Shown here piece by piece: positions 60,451 to 64,000 of a DNA stretch of 64,000 bases; position 1 is the stretch's first letter, and each line of letters starts with the position of its first letter. Position numbers and translations under genes: made by a program. This DNA comes from CAVVFX01 sp963747535 (lineage in GTDB: Bacteria; Acidobacteriota; Terriglobia; Bryobacterales; Bryobacteraceae). Below the pieces are notes generated by a model, which was not told the DNA's origin, made no database searches, and saw only the letters and a list, made by a program, of their open reading frames with translations. Location of the stretch: the NCBI GenBank assembly GCA_963747535.1, contig CAVVFX010000008.1, positions 310,001 through 374,000 of the forward strand, written 5' to 3'.

Positions 60451-60711
60451 TCACGGCGTCCCGACATGTATCGAGAGCGGCACCAACTCAACCAGATCGG
60501 CATCAGACGTCGCGTCAGGGTTAGGAGTCGGTAACGGCTTTCCTTCGTCCAAGAGACCCTCTGCAAGATCTTCCATCGCGCTTGCGATCGTAAGCCGCGC
60601 ATCCGGCAAATCAAAGCCCTGACTGACCGCGCCGGGAAAATCTAAAGCCTCCGCAACCACCATTTCACCGGCTGCCCTTGGAAGATAGAAGGCGATGTGG
60701 TAGCGGAGCAT
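60451..60711 (-). CDS. HicB-like antitoxin-domain protein
   Basis: The ATG at 60711 (MLRYHIAFYLPRAAGEMVVA) gives 86 residues. The alternating strand-helix pattern (AEALDFPGAVSQGFDLPDARLTIASAMEDLAEGLLDEGKPLP) matches the HicB/UPF0150 partial RNase-H-like fold. A DNA-binding C-terminal domain is not evident. HicB proteins normally neutralise a HicA RNase toxin encoded next door; no intact hicA is seen. It begins 16 bases after the hypB stop, so it may be expressed with the hydrogenase maturation operon. Confidence 0.75.
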   Translation of the reverse strand: MLRYHIAFYLPRAAGEMVVAEALDFPGAVSQGFDLPDARLTIASAMEDLAEGLLDEGKPLPTPNPDATSDADLVELVPLSIHVGTP

Positions 60712-60727
60712 ATACCTTATGTTCCCT

Positions 60728-61420
60728 TCAACCCGCCAATCCTCCGCATGTCGCCGCCTCTGAGCCACTCCGCAGCGTTGCCAGATAGTGCAGCCATTCC
60801 TCCATGCCTTCGCCCTTTTTGGCCGACACTTTCAGTACCTGCATACCCGGACGCACTGCCTGGATATTCGCATTCGCCGCATTCCAGTCAAACTCCACTG
60901 CTTCCGCCAGATCCATCTTGGTGATAATCCCGATGTCGGCGCCATTGAAGATGGTCGGATACTTGAGCGGCTTATCTTCGCCTTCGGTGACGGACATCAG
61001 CACCAGCCGGAGATCCTCGCCCAGATCGTAGGACGCGGGACACACCAGGTTGCCCACGTTCTCGATAAACAGAAAATCCAGGGCGGCCAGATCCCAGCCT
61101 TCCAAAGCATTTTGCACCATGGAAGCGTCGAGATGGCAAACGGTCCCGGTGATGATCTGGGCTACCCTTGCCTGGCTGCGGCGCAGACGGGCGGCATCAT
61201 TCTCCGTCGCTAAATCCCCGACCAACGCTGCGACGCGTAAGTGCGGCTGCAACATGGTCAACGTTTTTTCGAGAAAAGCAGTTTTGCCGGATCCCGGGCT
61301 CGAAACCAGGCTTACTACCAACACGCCAGCCTCGTGAAAGCGCTGCCGCAGGGCGCGCGCCATCACGTCGTTCGCTTTCAAAACATTCTGCCGTACTTCA
61401 ACCAAGCGAGGCGTGCTCAT
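60728..61420 (-). CDS. hypB: Hydrogenase nickel-incorporation GTPase HypB
   Basis: A 230-residue SIMIBI GTPase. Motifs are SSPGSGKTAFLEKTL (P-loop), VGDLATENDAARL, FIENVGNLVCPASYDLGE and ITKMDLAEAVEFD. It lacks the His-rich and C-x-x-C-G-C N-terminal metal-storage regions of some HypB proteins. It delivers Ni2+ with HypA to the [NiFe]-hydrogenase large subunit. It overlaps hypA by four bases (ATGA), which is strong evidence of coupling. No hydrogenase structural gene is in the window. Confidence 0.96.
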   Translation of the reverse strand: MSTPRLVEVRQNVLKANDVMARALRQRFHEAGVLVVSLVSSPGSGKTAFLEKTLTMLQPHLRVAALVGDLATENDAARLRRSQARVAQIITGTVCHLDASMVQNALEGWDLAALDFLFIENVGNLVCPASYDLGEDLRLVLMSVTEGEDKPLKYPTIFNGADIGIITKMDLAEAVEFDWNAANANIQAVRPGMQVLKVSAKKGEGMEEWLHYLATLRSGSEAATCGGLAG

Positions 61421-61764
61421 TCCAGAATCTCCATCGCCGCTACTTCCAATTCCTTGCCCTGTAAGATCTCAGGCGTCGGCGTGCCGCACTCCGGACAACT
61501 GAACCACTCCCTTGAATTCGCCGGCCGACGCGCGTCGCATCGCGGACAATATACTACCACCGGCATGTCTTCGATAATCAGCCGGCTGCCTTCGAGCGCC
61601 GTGCCTTCGCACGCCAGGTCATACGACGAGAGCAACGCTTCCTTCGCGACGCCGGAGAGCATTCCCAGCTTGAGGTGAATGGCACTGACATGCACGTCCC
61701 CGCGGCGCTCGGCTTCTTCCTGGGCCAGTTCGATAATGCTGATCGCTATGGAAAGTTCGTGCAT
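61417..61764 (-). CDS. hypA: Hydrogenase nickel chaperone HypA
   Basis: A 115-residue protein starting M-H-E-L-S-I-A, with the Ni-binding M-H-E and the zinc site VYCPRCDARR then FSCPECGTPTPEIL. It passes nickel to the hydrogenase precursor with HypB. Length and motifs are standard. A family C repeat separates it from the glutaredoxin-like gene upstream in the operon. Confidence 0.96.
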   Translation of the reverse strand: MHELSIAISIIELAQEEAERRGDVHVSAIHLKLGMLSGVAKEALLSSYDLACEGTALEGSRLIIEDMPVVVYCPRCDARRPANSREWFSCPECGTPTPEILQGKELEVAAMEILE

Positions 61765-61789
61765 GGTTTAGTACCTGCCGTCGAAAAAG

Positions 61790-61831
61790 GGCCGCCTCAA
61801 AGGCGGCTGCGGCGAGGATTGGCCGCCCCAC
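61790..61831 (-). repeat. Family C repeat between the glutaredoxin-like gene and hypA
   Basis: GGCCGCCTCAAAGGCGGC forms a strong stem, followed by TGCGGCGAGGATTG and GCCGCCCCAC. On the minus strand it starts GTGGGGCGGC. It matches the copy at 13337. Confidence 0.85.
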
Positions 61832-62079
61832 TATGTGTCTCCAACGACTTGGCCAACTACGCAACCCCGGCCCTGCCAGCCTATCTGGGTCACTTTTCCA
61901 TCCTCGATCAGGACCGGCACGGTGCGTTGTCCCTTAGCGAGTCGCAGCATGCGAGCCCGTGCATCAGTATCGGAGTCGACATCGTATTCGACGAACTCTT
62001 CGCCCCGCCATTCCAGAAACTCACGCATTTCCTGCGTGTACGGACAACTTGCGGTTCCGAATAACTCGAACTTAGGCAC
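61831..62079 (-). CDS. Glutaredoxin-like protein of the UXX-star type (Cys form)
   Basis: An 82-residue thioredoxin-fold protein starting MPKFELFGTASCPYTQEMRE, with C-P-Y-T at 12-15, the cis-Pro in RTVPVLIEDG and an unusual end G-W-Q-G-R-G-C-V-V. From memory, this end is a hallmark of the UXX-star (seleno)protein family, in which the first active residue is often selenocysteine; here it is Cys. Members often lie beside redox or hydrogenase genes. It overlaps the SIS-domain gene by eight bases. It may protect or reduce hydrogenase maturation thiols; the role is inferred. Confidence 0.8.
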   Translation of the reverse strand: MPKFELFGTASCPYTQEMREFLEWRGEEFVEYDVDSDTDARARMLRLAKGQRTVPVLIEDGKVTQIGWQGRGCVVGQVVGDT

Positions 62080-63247
62080 GAGCCAGCACCTCCAGCATTT
62101 CGCGGATCACATGATAGATGGAAGCCTGCACTTCCTGGATGCGCGGGATGTAATCGCAGGAGACCACGACCGGATACTCTGCTACGCCGCGGCGCAGAAT
62201 CTCACCGCCATCGTAGCCTAGCAGCGCAACCGTGAGCATGCCTCGCTTGCCGGCTTCTTCGAGCGCCATGATAATGTTCCGCGATCCGCCGCTGGTGGAA
62301 ATGCCGACGGCAACGTCGTTAGGATTCGCCTGGGCGATCAACTGTCGAAGAAAGATGACTTCAGTCCCGATGTCGTTCGCCAACGCCGTTATATTGGCCG
62401 GTTCGAGCGACAGCGAAACCGCCGGAATCGGACGGTATCCGGCAGGAGGGAGCACGCAGTCGATGGCCCAATCGTTGGCGTCGGTGGCGGAGCCTCCGTT
62501 CCCGAACAGAATCAATTTGCCGCCTCGCGCCAGGCGTTCGTGGATGGCGACGGCGGTTTTGTGGATTTGCGCGGCCTGCCCGGACACCACTTGCGCACGC
62601 AGCCTGGCGTCGTCCTCCACTTTCATTTCGATAGAGGCCGCAACCTCCTCCACGATCCCGTCCGTCTCCTGCTTTTCCTGGCCCAGGAACGGATACAGAA
62701 ATCCAGCGTCGCCGACGTCGTGGCCCAGTTCGCGATGCTCGAAGAAGACGTGCACGGTCTCCCACAAGGTGTGATAAAGAATCTCGACCATCTCCTGGTG
62801 CATGAAAGGATCCAGTGTGTGAGATTCGAAAAAGTAGGAACCCTCGATGCCAGGCAATGCGAACGTCATGGCGCCGCCATGTTTCGCGACTTGCAGCGCT
62901 TCCCAAACCTCGGCATCGCCTTCGGGGGGCCCGAAGCCCATGACGATATCCTCCGGAAACGTGATCGCCTCCAGCCAGGGTCGAAAGGCGATGGAGAGAT
63001 CGAGAGCCGGCAGCGCGCGCTTGCCGACTATCACGGGGTGTACAAATTCTACCGAGACATGCTGCGCATCGGTGGCGTACGGTCCGCGGCCAAAGGCCAG
63101 CAGCCGTCCGCCCTTAAGGAAACGTTCGGACATTTCGCGCGACGCCAGAGCGAGTCTGCGCGCCTCTTTGGCGAAGAATTGCCGGAAGACTTCGTTGCGC
63201 TCGATCAGGCGCCGTTCAACGAGATTGGTAAGCGCGGGTTTTTGCAT
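62072..63247 (-). CDS. Protein with two SIS (phosphoheptose-isomerase-like) domains
   Basis: The ATG at 63247 (MQKPALTNLVERRLIERNEV) gives 391 residues. The first SIS domain (about 25-190) has G-R-G-P-Y-A-T-D-A-Q-H, and the second (about 215-390) has G-N-G-G-S-A-T-D-A-N-D and GISTSGGSRNI. Both resemble GmhA (sedoheptulose-7-phosphate isomerase), whose motif is G-N-G-G-S-A-A-D-A-Q-H. The first copy has lost the usual N-G-G-S and probably part of the catalytic site. It starts seven bases after hypE and overlaps the glutaredoxin-like gene, so it belongs to the hydrogenase maturation operon. Its substrate there is unknown. Confidence 0.88.
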   Translation of the reverse strand: MQKPALTNLVERRLIERNEVFRQFFAKEARRLALASREMSERFLKGGRLLAFGRGPYATDAQHVSVEFVHPVIVGKRALPALDLSIAFRPWLEAITFPEDIVMGFGPPEGDAEVWEALQVAKHGGAMTFALPGIEGSYFFESHTLDPFMHQEMVEILYHTLWETVHVFFEHRELGHDVGDAGFLYPFLGQEKQETDGIVEEVAASIEMKVEDDARLRAQVVSGQAAQIHKTAVAIHERLARGGKLILFGNGGSATDANDWAIDCVLPPAGYRPIPAVSLSLEPANITALANDIGTEVIFLRQLIAQANPNDVAVGISTSGGSRNIIMALEEAGKRGMLTVALLGYDGGEILRRGVAEYPVVVSCDYIPRIQEVQASIYHVIREMLEVLARA

Positions 63248-63254
63248 AGATGTC

Positions 63255-64000
63255 CTAACAGATTCGCGGCAAGGGATCCCCAACCAACATGTCCACGATC
63301 CGGCTGCCTCCATACAGGGTGGTGACCACAACCGCGCCGGCAGGCTGCTCACAGATTTCACCGATCATGGCTGCGCCCTCGCCGCCCGGCACGCGTTGCA
63401 GGGCTTCCAGCGCAGCGCCCGCGGAATCGCGTGAGACTACAGCCAGGAACTGACCTTCGTTGGCAATGTGCAGGGGATCCAGACCCAGCAGTTCACAGGC
63501 TCCGCGCACGACGTCGCGAAGCGGAATTCTCTCTTCGAAGAGTTGCACGCCCAGACGGCAATCGCGGGCGAGTTCGTTGAGTGTGGTGGCTACGCCGCCG
63601 CGCGTAGGATCGCGCATCCAGCGAATATCCGGACCCACGGCTGCAGCCAGAGCTTCTACGAGCGGCAGTACCGGGCGGGTGTCGGAACAGATGTCGGCTT
63701 CGAGATCCAACTCTCCACGCGCCAGAAGGATGGTCACGCCGTGATCACCAATCGGGCCTGACAGCAGAATCTTGTCGCCAGGAATGACCGACTTCGGCGA
63801 GAGGTGCACACCTGGAATCGGCAGGCCGACGCCGGTAGTAGTGATGTACATGTGATCGGCCTGGCCATGTTCAACTACTTTCGTATCGCCACTCGCAATG
63901 CGCACTTGAGCGACGCATGCGGCCTTGGCCATGGCGTGGACCTCGGCTTCCAGCACTGCGGAGGGCAAGCCGGCTTCGAGAATAAAACTCACCGCGAGAG
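63255..64000 (-). CDS. hypE: Hydrogenase maturation protein HypE, 5' end missing
   Basis: About 248 C-terminal residues are visible; the frame continues past the right edge (L-A-V-S-F-I-L-E-A-G-L-P), so the GTG at 63992 is not the real start. MRDPTRGGVATTLNELA and the C-terminal P-R-I-C are diagnostic: the terminal Cys receives a carbamoyl group from HypF and is dehydrated to thiocyanate, the source of the hydrogenase CN ligand. The missing N-terminus should hold the nucleotide-binding site. HypF, HypC and HypD are presumably upstream of the operon, outside the window. Confidence 0.96.
   Translation of the reverse strand, partial: LAVSFILEAGLPSAVLEAEVHAMAKAACVAQVRIASGDTKVVEHGQADHMYITTTGVGLPIPGVHLSPKSVIPGDKILLSGPIGDHGVTILLARGELDLEADICSDTRPVLPLVEALAAAVGPDIRWMRDPTRGGVATTLNELARDCRLGVQLFEERIPLRDVVRGACELLGLDPLHIANEGQFLAVVSRDSAGAALEALQRVPGGEGAAMIGEICEQPAGAVVVTTLYGGSRIVDMLVGDPLPRIC

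Overview
The window looks like chromosomal DNA from a Gram-negative, high-GC soil-type bacterium, most likely an Acidobacteriota member near Candidatus Solibacter / Bryobacterales. This placement is inferred from gene content, not from a marker gene. The support is: LpxD (lipid A), HpnH (hopanoids), a fused LplT-Aas protein, a long Tad/Flp pilus operon, two proteins of a family beginning K-S-[ST]-G-P-[RK]-[TS], an FG-GAP secreted protein, and many dispersed hairpin repeats. No rRNA, tRNA or CRISPR was seen.

Layout. 1-6.6 kb: the end of a secreted GH2 glycosidase, an Nramp-like transporter, a decayed hybrid histidine kinase, a lone receiver protein and an intact hybrid kinase, the last two converging with overlapping 3' ends. 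6.9-20.7 kb: one minus-strand Tad operon, read DUF192 protein, tadD, flp, a large membrane protein, cpaB, cpaC secretin, three TadE/F/G-like pseudopilin proteins, cpaE, cpaF, tadB, tadC. No prepilin peptidase lies in the window. 21-26 kb: hpnH with a small partner, then a lower-GC insertion made of an IS1595-type transposase followed by four unknown genes. 26-45 kb: mostly housekeeping metabolism (metH, an SDR, coaA, lpxD, gpmI-eno, add/glgB), an orphan Flp pilin with a Gly/Thr/His tail, a sorbosone-dehydrogenase-like protein and the FG-GAP protein. 45-55.6 kb: cytochrome c, HNH protein, a sigma-54 activator divergent from the LplT-Aas fusion, and a DUF2339 membrane protein. 55.6-60 kb: a probable redox signalling set (UBP zinc finger, cNMP-binding histidine kinase, receiver-flavoprotein) and an old yellow enzyme. 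60.4-64 kb: a [NiFe]-hydrogenase maturation operon (hypE, double SIS protein, glutaredoxin-like protein, hypA, hypB) with a HicB-like gene at its end. HypE runs off the right edge.

The most unusual feature is a set of short hairpin repeats, many sharing a GTGGGGC head. At least 15 copies lie between and inside genes. Some copies carry paired stem changes, and four coding regions (two tad pseudopilin genes, the Tad-operon membrane protein and the DUF2339 gene) contain copies that stay in frame. Functions are assigned from motifs read by eye; no database search was run.
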